A stretch of DNA of 64,000 nt from Leifsonia virtsii. Its GTDB lineage: Bacteria; Actinomycetota; Actinomycetes; Actinomycetales; Microbacteriaceae. Below the pieces are notes generated by a model. The model ran no database searches. It was not told the DNA's origin and saw nothing but the letters and a program-made list of their open reading frames with translations. The DNA lies in NCBI RefSeq assembly GCF_030433675.1, contig NZ_JAROCB010000001.1, forward strand, positions 679,333 through 743,332, given 5' to 3'. Both the position numbers and the translations under genes were made by a program. Each line of letters begins with the position of its first letter. Position 1 is the first letter of the stretch. Below, one piece after another: positions 8,078 to 15,050 of the stretch.

Positions 8078-8329
8078 ATGGGTGAGAACGCGACCTTCGA
8101 GGCCCTGATGCGGCGACCCGGGATGGCGGACGCCGCCATCCGCGTGACCGCGACCGCGGACGAGCCGCCCGCGGCGCTCCGGGGCCGCGCACGCTACCAC
8201 GACCGGGAGGTCTGGGAGGTCTTCGTCATCGAGGACAGCAGCGACTGGCCGACGCGCGTCGTCTACCGCCTGGTGGACCGGATGGACGACCACGGCGACC
8301 CGCTCGACCCGTTCGACGACGAGCTCTGA
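8078..8329 (+). CDS. Hypothetical protein, 83 residues
   Basis: I do not recognise a family. It is a small soluble protein whose second half is rich in acidic residues (DRMDDHGDPLDPFDDEL at the C-terminus). The middle, ARYHDREVWEVFVIEDSS, looks like beta strands. The leaderless start is chosen from the TAGGGT box. It is convergent with the hydrolase gene at 8351. Confidence 0.65.
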   Translation: MGENATFEALMRRPGMADAAIRVTATADEPPAALRGRARYHDREVWEVFVIEDSSDWPTRVVYRLVDRMDDHGDPLDPFDDEL

Positions 8330-8350
8330 GCGGCGGCGCACCCGGCACGC

Positions 8351-9229
8351 TCACACCACCGGCGGAAGGTTCGCGCTGCGGTGGATCTCGTACAGCCGCG
8401 CGTGGCCGGGAGAGTCCGGGTCGTCGACGATCGGACGGTCGGCCATGAACGAGCGGATCAGGTGGGCGAGCTCCCCCGAGTGGCTGAAGTTGATCGCATG
8501 CGCCGCGCCCTCGATCTGCACGGCGAGCACGTGGTTGTCCGTCGCGTTCGCCACCTCCTGCACGCGTGCGGCGTGCGGCATGAGCGGATCGCGGTCGCCG
8601 ATCACCACGAGCGTCGGGATGCGGAGCTCCAGCAGCCGCTGCAGCGACGGGTACTGCGTGAGCGCGCGGAACATCCGGACCGTGCTGGGCACGCCGAACC
8701 GCAAGTAGTCCGGCACGGCCACCCCGACCATCCGGGTCGGCTCCCTCGCGCTGTCGACGCTCAGCTGCCCGACCGCCCGGCGCAGCGGCCGGTTGTACGC
8801 ACCGCCGGCCGGCGAGACGAGCACGGCGCGGTCGATCCGCTCCGGGTAGTGGTGCGCGAACTCGAGGATCACCGGGCATCCCATCGAGTTGCCCACCAGG
8901 GTGGCGCGCTCGATGCCGCGTTCGTTGAGGAACCGCGCGGCCGCGTGCGCGAGGTCCGGCACGTCGAGCCCGTTCGGCGCCTTGCCGCTGCGGCCGAAGC
9001 CGGGCAGGTCCGGCACGAGGGTGTGGAACTCGTCCTGCAGCCGCTCGGCCGTCGGCAGCAGGTAGCGGCCGGAGAGTCCGAAGCCGTGGACGTGCACCAT
9101 CGCCGGCGCGTCCGGCGGCACCACCGACTCCCGGTAGAACACGTCGATCCCGTCGACGGTCGTCCAGCGCTCCGCCAAGCTCGACGCCGGTCGTCTCGGG
9201 ACGCGCCGGCGGCTCCCACTGCTGTCCAT
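8351..9229 (-). CDS. Alpha/beta-hydrolase-fold protein
   Basis: About 292 residues from the ATG at 9229; a GTG at 9271 would add 14 residues without a better ribosome site. The oxyanion segment HVHGFGLSG, the nucleophile elbow GNSMGC (Ser) and the late acid/His region (IGDRDPLMPH, then EGAAHAINFSHS) form a complete catalytic triad. Esterases, epoxide hydrolases and C-C hydrolases share this pattern, so the substrate is open. It is cytoplasmic; no signal peptide is seen. Confidence 0.88.
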   Translation of the reverse strand: MDSSGSRRRVPRRPASSLAERWTTVDGIDVFYRESVVPPDAPAMVHVHGFGLSGRYLLPTAERLQDEFHTLVPDLPGFGRSGKAPNGLDVPDLAHAAARFLNERGIERATLVGNSMGCPVILEFAHHYPERIDRAVLVSPAGGAYNRPLRRAVGQLSVDSAREPTRMVGVAVPDYLRFGVPSTVRMFRALTQYPSLQRLLELRIPTLVVIGDRDPLMPHAARVQEVANATDNHVLAVQIEGAAHAINFSHSGELAHLIRSFMADRPIVDDPDSPGHARLYEIHRSANLPPVV

Positions 9230-9324
9230 GCCGCCGATCCTGCTCGCCTGCACCCGTGTCTGGCTATGCACTGATCGCGGCCGCTCCCCCGCGGAAGACG
9301 TGTCCGAGATTTCTTTGTATTCAG

Positions 9325-9375
9325 TCTTGCTAAGTACCGGTACTCAGTGTTACTTTCTACTGGTAGTCAGCAAGA
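9325..9375 (+). promoter_or_regulatory. Promoter with nested palindromes before padR operon
   Basis: TTGCTA (9327-9332) and TACTTT (9351-9356), 18 bases apart, form a plausible promoter. The spacer holds the perfect palindrome AGTACCGGTACT (9333-9344). An outer imperfect inverted repeat joins TCTTGCTAAGTACC (9325-9338) with GGTAGTCAGCAAGA (9362-9375), 12 of 14 matched. The placement suits autorepression by the PadR protein encoded next. Confidence 0.65.
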
Positions 9376-9399
9376 CAGAGTAGATGGATGGAGGATCCG

Positions 9400-9732
9400 A
9401 TGGGCAACCAGATGACCGAGATGCTCAAGGGCACTCTCGAGGGCATGGTGCTGGCGATCCTCGCCGACCGGCCCGCCTACGGCTACGAGATCACGTCGCG
9501 GCTGCGCGACCAGGGCTTCACCGACCTCGTCGAGGGGACGGTGTACGCGCTCCTGGTGCGCATCGAGCAGCGGGGCTTCGTGGACGTCGAGAAGGTGCCG
9601 TCCGAGAAGGGGCCGCCGCGCAAGGTGTTCACCCTCAACGCGGCGGGCCGCGCACAGCTCGAAGAGTTCTGGAGGACGTGGAGCTTCCTCTCGGAACGGA
9701 TCGAACAGCTCCACACGGAAGGAGACGACTGA
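9400..9732 (+). CDS. PadR-family transcriptional regulator
   Basis: 110 residues from the ATG with GGAGG five bases before it; the ATG at 9388 overlaps that site and is less likely. The winged helix is clear: LKGTLEGMVLAILADRPAYGYEI, then LVEGTVYALLVRIEQRGFV and the wing PRKVFTLNAAGR. It represses drug-responsive export operons in many Gram-positives. It is followed after 2 bases by a DUF1048 gene and an ABC exporter, so it is very probably their repressor, acting at the palindromic promoter upstream. Confidence 0.93.
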   Translation: MGNQMTEMLKGTLEGMVLAILADRPAYGYEITSRLRDQGFTDLVEGTVYALLVRIEQRGFVDVEKVPSEKGPPRKVFTLNAAGRAQLEEFWRTWSFLSERIEQLHTEGDD

Positions 9733-9734
9733 CC

Positions 9735-10106
9735 ATGGCAGCGAAGTGGATCGAGGCCCTCACGGGCTCGCTCGAGCAGAAGAAGCAGTACCGACAGGCG
9801 GTCGCGCGCATCGACGCGCTCCCCCAGCCGTACCGGGACACGGCCAAGGCCATCCACCGGTACCTCCTGATCCAGGGCGGCATCGTCGACGGCGACACGC
9901 TCACCACGATGTTCGGCGACTTCGTCGACCTGTGGGAGCGCGCGGCGGCCGACGGAACGCCCATCCGCGACATCGTCGGCGACGACCCGGTCGGGTTCGC
10001 GGACGAGTTCGCCGCCGCCTACGGCGGCAAGCGCTGGGTCGACAAGGAGCGCGAGCGCCTGACCGCAGCCGTCGAGAAGGCGGAGAAGGAGGAGGACACG
10101 CCATGA
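9735..10106 (+). CDS. DUF1048-family protein
   Basis: 123 residues, mostly helical and charged (SLEQKKQYRQAVARIDALPQPYRDTAKAIHRYLL). DUF1048 genes commonly lie between a PadR regulator and an ABC exporter, as here, but their role is not known. The ATG follows the padR stop by 2 bases, within GGAGACGACTGACC. The stop overlaps the next ATG (ATGA at 10103-10106), so expression is tied to the ATPase. Confidence 0.87.
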   Translation: MAAKWIEALTGSLEQKKQYRQAVARIDALPQPYRDTAKAIHRYLLIQGGIVDGDTLTTMFGDFVDLWERAAADGTPIRDIVGDDPVGFADEFAAAYGGKRWVDKERERLTAAVEKAEKEEDTP

Positions 10107-10924
10107 CCCCCACAGCGACCCTGGAGCCCGCGATCCGGGTGCAGGGCGTCACCAAGTCCTTCAAGGACCTGGAGGTGCTCCGCGGCGTCGACTTCGACGT
10201 CGCCCCCGGCACCATCTTCGCCCTGCTCGGCTCCAACGGGGCCGGCAAGACGACGCTCGTGCGCATCCTGGCCACTCTGCTGAAGGCGGACGGCGGCACC
10301 GCCAGCGTCCTCGGCCACGAGGTCGCGGCGGCGCCGGCCGACGTGCGGCGCTCGCTCAGCCTCACCGGCCAGTTCGCGGCGGTGGACGAGGTGCTCACCG
10401 GCAAGGAGAACCTCGTGCTGGTGGCGCGGCTGCGTCACCTGAAGGACCCGGCGGCCGTGGCGGACGACCTGCTCGCCCGCTTCTCGCTGACCGACGCGGC
10501 CGACCGCAAGGCCGGCACGTACTCCGGCGGCATGCGCCGGCGGCTCGACATCGCCATGAGCCTGGTCGGCGACCCGCCGGTCATCTTCCTCGACGAGCCG
10601 ACGACGGGTCTCGACCCGCAGGCCCGCATCGAGGTGTGGGACACGGTGAAGAACCTCGCCCGCGGCGGCACCACAGTGCTGCTCACCACGCAGTACCTCG
10701 ATGAGGCCGAGCAGCTGGCCGACCGCATCGCGATCCTGCACAAGGGCACCATCATCCAGAACGGCACCCTCGCCGAGCTCAAGCGGCTGCTCCCCGCGGC
10801 CACCGTCGAGTACGTCGAGAAGCAGCCGAGCCTCGAGGAGGTCTTCCTCGCCCTCGTCGGAGACGACGGGCCCGAGCATCCGGAGCCCGCGGCCGACGCC
10901 GACACCGGAAGGAGCGCACGATGA
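10103..10924 (+). CDS. ABC exporter ATP-binding protein, DrrA-like
   Basis: 273 residues with one nucleotide-binding domain: Walker A GSNGAGKTT, Q-loop at SLTGQFAAVDE, signature YSGGMRRR, Walker B VIFLDEPTTGLD and H-loop replaced by Gln (LLTTQYLDEAEQLA), as in DrrA/daunorubicin-type ATPases. The C-terminal extension ATVEYVEKQPSLEEVF is the DrrA-type tail. It powers export with the permease encoded next (ATGA overlap at 10921-10924). The cargo is probably a lipophilic drug or toxin, given PadR control. Confidence 0.94.
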   Translation: MTPTATLEPAIRVQGVTKSFKDLEVLRGVDFDVAPGTIFALLGSNGAGKTTLVRILATLLKADGGTASVLGHEVAAAPADVRRSLSLTGQFAAVDEVLTGKENLVLVARLRHLKDPAAVADDLLARFSLTDAADRKAGTYSGGMRRRLDIAMSLVGDPPVIFLDEPTTGLDPQARIEVWDTVKNLARGGTTVLLTTQYLDEAEQLADRIAILHKGTIIQNGTLAELKRLLPAATVEYVEKQPSLEEVFLALVGDDGPEHPEPAADADTGRSAR

Positions 10925-11685
10925 CCACGTACGCCCTCAGCGACACCCGGGTGCTCACCGGCCGGTCGCTCCGTCACATCCTCCGCAGCCCGGACACCAT
11001 CATCACGACCGCGATCACGCCGATCGCCCTCATGCTGCTGTTCGTCTACGTGCTCGGCGGAGCCATCCGCACCGGAAGCGGCCAGTCGTACATCGACTAC
11101 ATGCTCCCCGGCATCCTGCTCATCACTATCGCCTCCGGCATCGCCTACACCGCCTACCGGCTGTTCCTGGACCTGCAGGGCGGCATCTTCGAGAGGTTCC
11201 AGTCCATGCCGATCGCGCGGTCGTCGGTGCTGTGGGCGCACGTGCTCACCTCGCTCGTCGCCAACGTGGTGTCGGTCGCGATCGTCATCGGGGTCGCCCT
11301 GATCCTCGGCTTCCGGACCGGGGCCTCGGTCGGCGCCTGGCTCGCCGTCGCGGGCATCCTCATCCTGTTCACCCTCGCGCTGACCTGGATCGCGGTGCTG
11401 GCGGGGCTCTCGGCGAAGACGGTGGACGGCGCGAGCGCATTCAGCTACCCGCTGATCTTCCTGCCGTTCATCAGCTCTGCCTTCGTGCCGACCGACTCGA
11501 TGCCGGGGCCGGTGGCGTGGTTCGCGGAGAACCAGCCGGTCACCTCCATCGTCGACACCCTCCGGGCGCTGTTCGCGCAGCAGCCGGTCGGGAGCGACAT
11601 CTGGGTGGCCCTGGCGTGGCTGGTGGGCATCCTTCTCGTCGCCTACGGGTTCGCGATCGCCAAGTACCGCCGCAAGTTCAATTGA
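10921..11685 (+). CDS. ABC-2-type permease, DrrB-like
   Basis: 254 residues with about six membrane spans, the ABC-2 layout: cytoplasmic N-terminus, RSLRHILRSPDTIIT amphipathic start, first spans at about 30-90, and the conserved late block FSYPLIFLPFISSAFVP followed by MPGPVAWFAENQPVT. Those late motifs are typical of DrrB/NodJ-type permeases. It overlaps the ATPase gene by 4 bases and ends the operon. Confidence 0.93.
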   Translation: MTTYALSDTRVLTGRSLRHILRSPDTIITTAITPIALMLLFVYVLGGAIRTGSGQSYIDYMLPGILLITIASGIAYTAYRLFLDLQGGIFERFQSMPIARSSVLWAHVLTSLVANVVSVAIVIGVALILGFRTGASVGAWLAVAGILILFTLALTWIAVLAGLSAKTVDGASAFSYPLIFLPFISSAFVPTDSMPGPVAWFAENQPVTSIVDTLRALFAQQPVGSDIWVALAWLVGILLVAYGFAIAKYRRKFN

Positions 11686-11733
11686 CCGCAAGAACCCACG
11701 AACCGACGCCCGGGGCCCAGTCCCGGGCATCGG

Positions 11734-11739
11734 TATGCT
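11734..11739 (+). promoter_or_regulatory. -10 box, leaderless start of 80-residue protein
   Basis: TATGCT, 7 bases before the ATG at 11747. Confidence 0.5.
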
Positions 11740-11746
11740 CGCGGAC

Positions 11747-11989
11747 ATGACCCAGTACCGCGCCGTGTTCGACGCCGAAGTGACCTTCTCCAACGGCGGC
11801 GGGCTCCAGGCCCAGGGATTCCGGGTCGACCTGCCGGGGCCGGAGGTCGACGACGACGAGCTCGGCCGCCTCTTCCTCACCTCGCTCGACCTGCTGCTCG
11901 CCGACAGCGTCACGGTGCACGACGTGCGGATCGTCGAGGAGCCGCACAAGGGCACGCGCGGCGGTCCGAGCGACCCGCGCAACCGCTGA
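11747..11989 (+). CDS. Hypothetical protein, 80 residues
   Basis: Small soluble protein of unknown family (MTQYRAVFDAEVTFSNGGG). Alternating hydrophobic strands and the acidic block PEVDDDELGRLFLTSL suggest a compact alpha/beta fold. The ATG is chosen for the leaderless TATGCT box. It lies 61 bases after the ABC operon but with its own promoter-like box, so it is probably separate. Confidence 0.7.
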   Translation: MTQYRAVFDAEVTFSNGGGLQAQGFRVDLPGPEVDDDELGRLFLTSLDLLLADSVTVHDVRIVEEPHKGTRGGPSDPRNR

Positions 11990-12003
11990 CCGCCGCCTCG
12001 CCG

Positions 12004-12558
12004 TCAGCCCCGCGCGTCGTACACCGCCAGCACCGCCGGACCGACGCGCTCGGCCGATCGGAGGGCGAGCGTCTCCCCGCCCCGGAACAGTCTCCTGCCG
12101 TCGCCGACGGCGACCGGGAAGGTGAGCAGCCGGTACTCGTGCACGACCCCGGCGGCCGCCAGTGCATCCACCACCGATCCGCTGCCGATGACCACCACGT
12201 CGCGCGACGGGATGGTGCGCTGCACCCAGTCGATCAGGTCGCCGTCGACGCGCTTGGAATTCGACCAGCTCCCGTCGGGCAGCGGGTGACCGGTCGCCAC
12301 TGCCTTGCTCGCCCGGTTCATGGCGCGCGAGAAGTCGTCGCCGCGCGCCGGCCACAGCCGCGCGAAGTGCTCCCAGGTGCGCCGCCCGAACAGCAGCGTC
12401 CCGGTGGCCAGGATGTCGCCGAGGCGGAACTTGTCCCCCGCCACGCCCTCCGGCCCGAACCGCATCGCCCAGCCGCCGAACGGCGTCCCGTCGCTGCCGT
12501 CCGGGTCGGCGACGACGCCGTCCAGGGTGATGAACTGCACCACGATCAGTCGTCCCAT
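12004..12558 (-). CDS. Dihydrofolate-reductase-like / RibD C-terminal domain protein
   Basis: 184 residues of the RibD C-terminal fold: opening VVQFITLDGVVADPDG, then GTLLFGRRTWEHFARLWP and a nucleotide-binding VVVIGSGSVVDALAAAGVV. Stand-alone members are NADPH-dependent reductases of mostly unknown substrate. GGAGACGGAG precedes the ATG. It lies 68 bases downstream of an ECF sigma gene in the same direction and may be co-transcribed with it. Confidence 0.9.
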   Translation of the reverse strand: MGRLIVVQFITLDGVVADPDGSDGTPFGGWAMRFGPEGVAGDKFRLGDILATGTLLFGRRTWEHFARLWPARGDDFSRAMNRASKAVATGHPLPDGSWSNSKRVDGDLIDWVQRTIPSRDVVVIGSGSVVDALAAAGVVHEYRLLTFPVAVGDGRRLFRGGETLALRSAERVGPAVLAVYDARG

Positions 12559-12626
12559 GTCGCTGCTCCGTCTCCGGGCTCCCCGATGGAGCCCTCGGAA
12601 GTGGATACGCACGAGCGGCGCGAAAC

Positions 12627-13565
12627 TCATCGCACGCCGGTCGCGGCCTCCTCGAACAGCCGGAAGAGCCGAGGATCCTGGTACACCAGCACGTGGCCGA
12701 TGCCGCCCGCGGCGTCCCCGTCGAACAGCTGCACGGTGTGCGGCTCCGGCCCGCTCGCGGTGACGCGGTAGAGAAGCAGGCCGGGCTGCCCGTTCGCCCG
12801 GATGCCCCTCGTGGTCCAGTCGCGCCCGCGCCAGTCGAACAGGTGGGCCATGAACGCCGCGTACGGCTCGCGACCCACCGACCACTGCGGCACCGGCGGC
12901 ATCTCGAACACGACGTCGTCGGACACGAGGGCCGCAAGCGCGGCGACATCCGCTGCCTCGATCGCCCGCGCGTACCGTTCGACCGCGTCGGCGGCGAGGG
13001 GATGCGAGCGCCGCGTCCCCTCGCGGATCGCCGCGCGAGCCCGCTGCAGCGCCGAGTTCGCCGAGCCGACCGAGACCGAGAGCGCCGCGGCGGTCTCCGC
13101 CGCGGACAGGCCGAGCACGTCCCGCAGCACGAACGCCCCGCGCTGCACCGGCGAGAGCGACTGCAGCATCGCCGTCACGGCGAACCGCACCACCTCGGCG
13201 CGTTCCGCCGCACCCTCCGGCTCCGATCCGCCCGACCAGCCGGACGGCGCCGGCTGCAGCCATGGCACGTCGAGGGCGGGCACCAGAGGTGCGCCGGCCT
13301 CGAGGCCCGGCTCGCGCAGGTCGCGCGGGAGCGGCCGGCGCGGCGTCCGGCGCAGGCGGTCGACGCACACGTTCCGGGCGATGCCGTACGCCCAGCCCGA
13401 CAGGCTCCCGCGCGCCGGGTCGAACGTGTCGCGGGAGCGCCAGATGCGCTCCAGCGCATCCTGAGCCGCGTCCTCCGCGTCGAACGGCGACCCCAGCAGC
13501 TGGTAGCAGAACACGACCAGGCCGCGGCGGATGCCCGCCAGTTCGTCCTCGCCGATGACCGCCAT
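12627..13565 (-). CDS. ECF sigma factor with C-terminal SnoaL-like domain
   Basis: 312 residues. Sigma region 2 is visible at about 12-75 (YQLLGSPFDAEDAAQDALERIW) and region 4 at about 135-190 (LSPVQRGAFVLRDVLGLSAAETA, SVGSANSALQRARA). The last 110 residues form a SnoaL/NTF2-like domain (ARAIEAADVAALAALVSDDVVFEMPP). This layout matches the SigG/SigJ-like ECF groups, in which the extra domain regulates activity instead of a separate anti-sigma factor. No anti-sigma gene is present. A YciI gene lies upstream, a common partner. TAGGAT stands 6 bases before the ATG, so it is probably leaderless. Confidence 0.92.
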   Translation of the reverse strand: MAVIGEDELAGIRRGLVVFCYQLLGSPFDAEDAAQDALERIWRSRDTFDPARGSLSGWAYGIARNVCVDRLRRTPRRPLPRDLREPGLEAGAPLVPALDVPWLQPAPSGWSGGSEPEGAAERAEVVRFAVTAMLQSLSPVQRGAFVLRDVLGLSAAETAAALSVSVGSANSALQRARAAIREGTRRSHPLAADAVERYARAIEAADVAALAALVSDDVVFEMPPVPQWSVGREPYAAFMAHLFDWRGRDWTTRGIRANGQPGLLLYRVTASGPEPHTVQLFDGDAAGGIGHVLVYQDPRLFRLFEEAATGVR

Positions 13566-13571
13566 GCGGCG

Positions 13572-13577
13572 ATCCTA
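13572..13577 (-). promoter_or_regulatory. -10 box, leaderless start of ECF sigma gene
   Basis: TAGGAT on the minus strand, 6 bases before the ATG at 13565. TTGACG at 13599-13604 on the same strand is 21 bases away, long for a -35 box. Confidence 0.5.
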
Positions 13578-13597
13578 GTGACCGGCCGAGGAGGAGC

Positions 13598-13647
13598 CCG
13601 TCAACTCTTGACGGTTTCTGTCCTCAGAATGGAGGACACGGTCCTCC
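13598..13647. promoter_or_regulatory. Operator-like inverted repeats upstream of ECF sigma gene
   Basis: CCGTCAA (13598-13604) mirrors TTGACGG (13608-13614). Next comes an alternating series GTCCTC (13620-13625), GAGGAC (13632-13637), GTCCTC (13641-13646). The series makes two overlapping dyads with spacings of 6 and 3 bases. It lies about 35-80 bases upstream of the sigma start. Which protein binds is unknown. Confidence 0.5.
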
Positions 13648-13754
13648 ACCGGATAACGTGGGTCCTACCCGGGGATGCCGGACCGACGCGGAAACGAATT
13701 CCTCTAGCGAAGACGTCTCAACCCGACGCGGAAGGGTCGGCATCCCGGGAAGCC

Positions 13755-14117
13755 TCAGCTCGCGCCGTGGTCGACGAGCGGCTGGACCTGCACCCCGCTG
13801 TGATCGTGCCGCGCCTCCGCGAGAAGCGACGCGAGCGCCACGGCCTCCGCCTTGGTCGGCACGTCGATGACGTAGAAGCCGCCGACGACCTCCTTCGCCT
13901 CGGTGAACGGGCCGTCCACCGCGCGCGGCTCGCCGTCCGGGCCCCGACGGACCGTCACGGCCGTTTCGGTCCCCTGCAGCTCCCCCGAGGCGAGGATCGC
14001 ATCCCCGACCCTCCGGGAGAACTCGCGGTGGGCCGCGTCGATCTCCGAGCGCTCCTCCGCGCTCAGCCCCTGCCACCGCCGCTCGTCGCCCTGGATCAGG
14101 ATCACGTATCCGCTCAT
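13755..14117 (-). CDS. YciI-family protein
   Basis: 120 residues of the YCII/PCF fold (ferredoxin-like): MSGYVILIQGDERRWQGLS, then DGPFTEAKEVVGGFYVIDVPT, the usual central motif with its conserved His/Asp-like pocket partly replaced. Genes of this type commonly accompany SigG/SigJ-like ECF sigma genes in actinobacteria, as here, although the role is unclear. AGGAGGAGGAA is a strong ribosome site before the ATG. The 189 bases to the sigma gene hold operator-like repeats, so co-transcription is uncertain. Confidence 0.9.
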   Translation of the reverse strand: MSGYVILIQGDERRWQGLSAEERSEIDAAHREFSRRVGDAILASGELQGTETAVTVRRGPDGEPRAVDGPFTEAKEVVGGFYVIDVPTKAEAVALASLLAEARHDHSGVQVQPLVDHGAS

Positions 14118-14184
14118 CGGTTCCTCCTCCTGTCGTGGATGATCTCCTGACCAGACGTCGAACGGAACCCGCCCGAATCGACAG

Positions 14185-14925
14185 TCACGTGCGATCGAGC
14201 ACGATCAACGGCGTCACGTAGTGCTCGGTGACCGCACCGCCGAGATCGCGCACCGCAGCGGCCGCCTGGCTCGCCTCCTCCGGCGTCCAGTCGCTGAAGG
14301 TCGTGAAGAGGCCGCGGACGTCCTCCGCATCGAGGGTGATCCGCCAGCGGAACTCCTCGACGTGGGAGGCGGCGAACCAGCCGCCGACCGAGAGCGCACC
14401 TGTCCAGGTGGCGGTCTCCGACTCGCCGGGGCCGGGACGCGGGGGCGCATCCCGCTGCGCCACGATCTGCGCCACGCGCTCGCGGAACGGCGTCTGCGGC
14501 GCCTCCATGTCGCCGAAGACGTTGCGCCAGACCGCCAGCCGCCCGCCGGGAACGAGCGCCCGGTGCAGACGCGGCAGCACGACACCGAGGTCGAACCAGT
14601 GGACGGCGGTGGCCGCCGTCGCGAGGTCGAACGACGCGGCGACCAGAGGTGCCGCCTCCGCCGTCGCCTCGATCACCCCGGCCGCCGGGACGGCACGCCG
14701 TAGTCGGGCCGCGAGGGCCGGCCCCGGTTCGACGGCGACCACGTCCAGACCCGCCTCGACGAGGACCCGGGTCGCCTGGCCGCTCCCGGCTCCCAGATCC
14801 ACCGCCCGTCGCCCGGGAACGAGGAGACCGAGGTCGCCGAGCCGCCGCCACAGGGCATCCGGATACGGCGGGCGCGCCCGATCGTAGACGTCGGCGAGCC
14901 GGTCGAAGTGCATCGGATCGGGCAT
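14185..14925 (-). CDS. Class I SAM-dependent methyltransferase
   Basis: 246 residues. The SAM-binding glycine loop is VDLGAGSGQATR (motif I), followed by VVAVEPGPALAARLR (acidic end of strand 2) and ATAATAVHWFDLG (motif II region), the pattern of the YafE/UbiE-like family. The substrate is unknown. The start at 14925 (MPDPMHFDRLADVYDRARP) fits a leaderless TAGCAT box and typical N-terminus; an upstream in-frame start would add 26 residues without support. Confidence 0.9.
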   Translation of the reverse strand: MPDPMHFDRLADVYDRARPPYPDALWRRLGDLGLLVPGRRAVDLGAGSGQATRVLVEAGLDVVAVEPGPALAARLRRAVPAAGVIEATAEAAPLVAASFDLATAATAVHWFDLGVVLPRLHRALVPGGRLAVWRNVFGDMEAPQTPFRERVAQIVAQRDAPPRPGPGESETATWTGALSVGGWFAASHVEEFRWRITLDAEDVRGLFTTFSDWTPEEASQAAAAVRDLGGAVTEHYVTPLIVLDRT

Positions 14926-14932
14926 GGCCAGG

Positions 14933-14938
14933 ATGCTA
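14933..14938 (-). promoter_or_regulatory. -10 box, leaderless start of methyltransferase
   Basis: TAGCAT on the minus strand, 7 bases before the ATG at 14925. Confidence 0.5.
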
Positions 14939-15050
14939 CGCGCCCTGCCCTGCCCCGGCCGCTCGACTGCGGGCTCCTGGAACGTTTGCGCGCGCTCGCG
15001 CACCCGCGGACGTTACGGGAGGCCGCAGTCGCGTCGGGAGGGGCCGCGGG

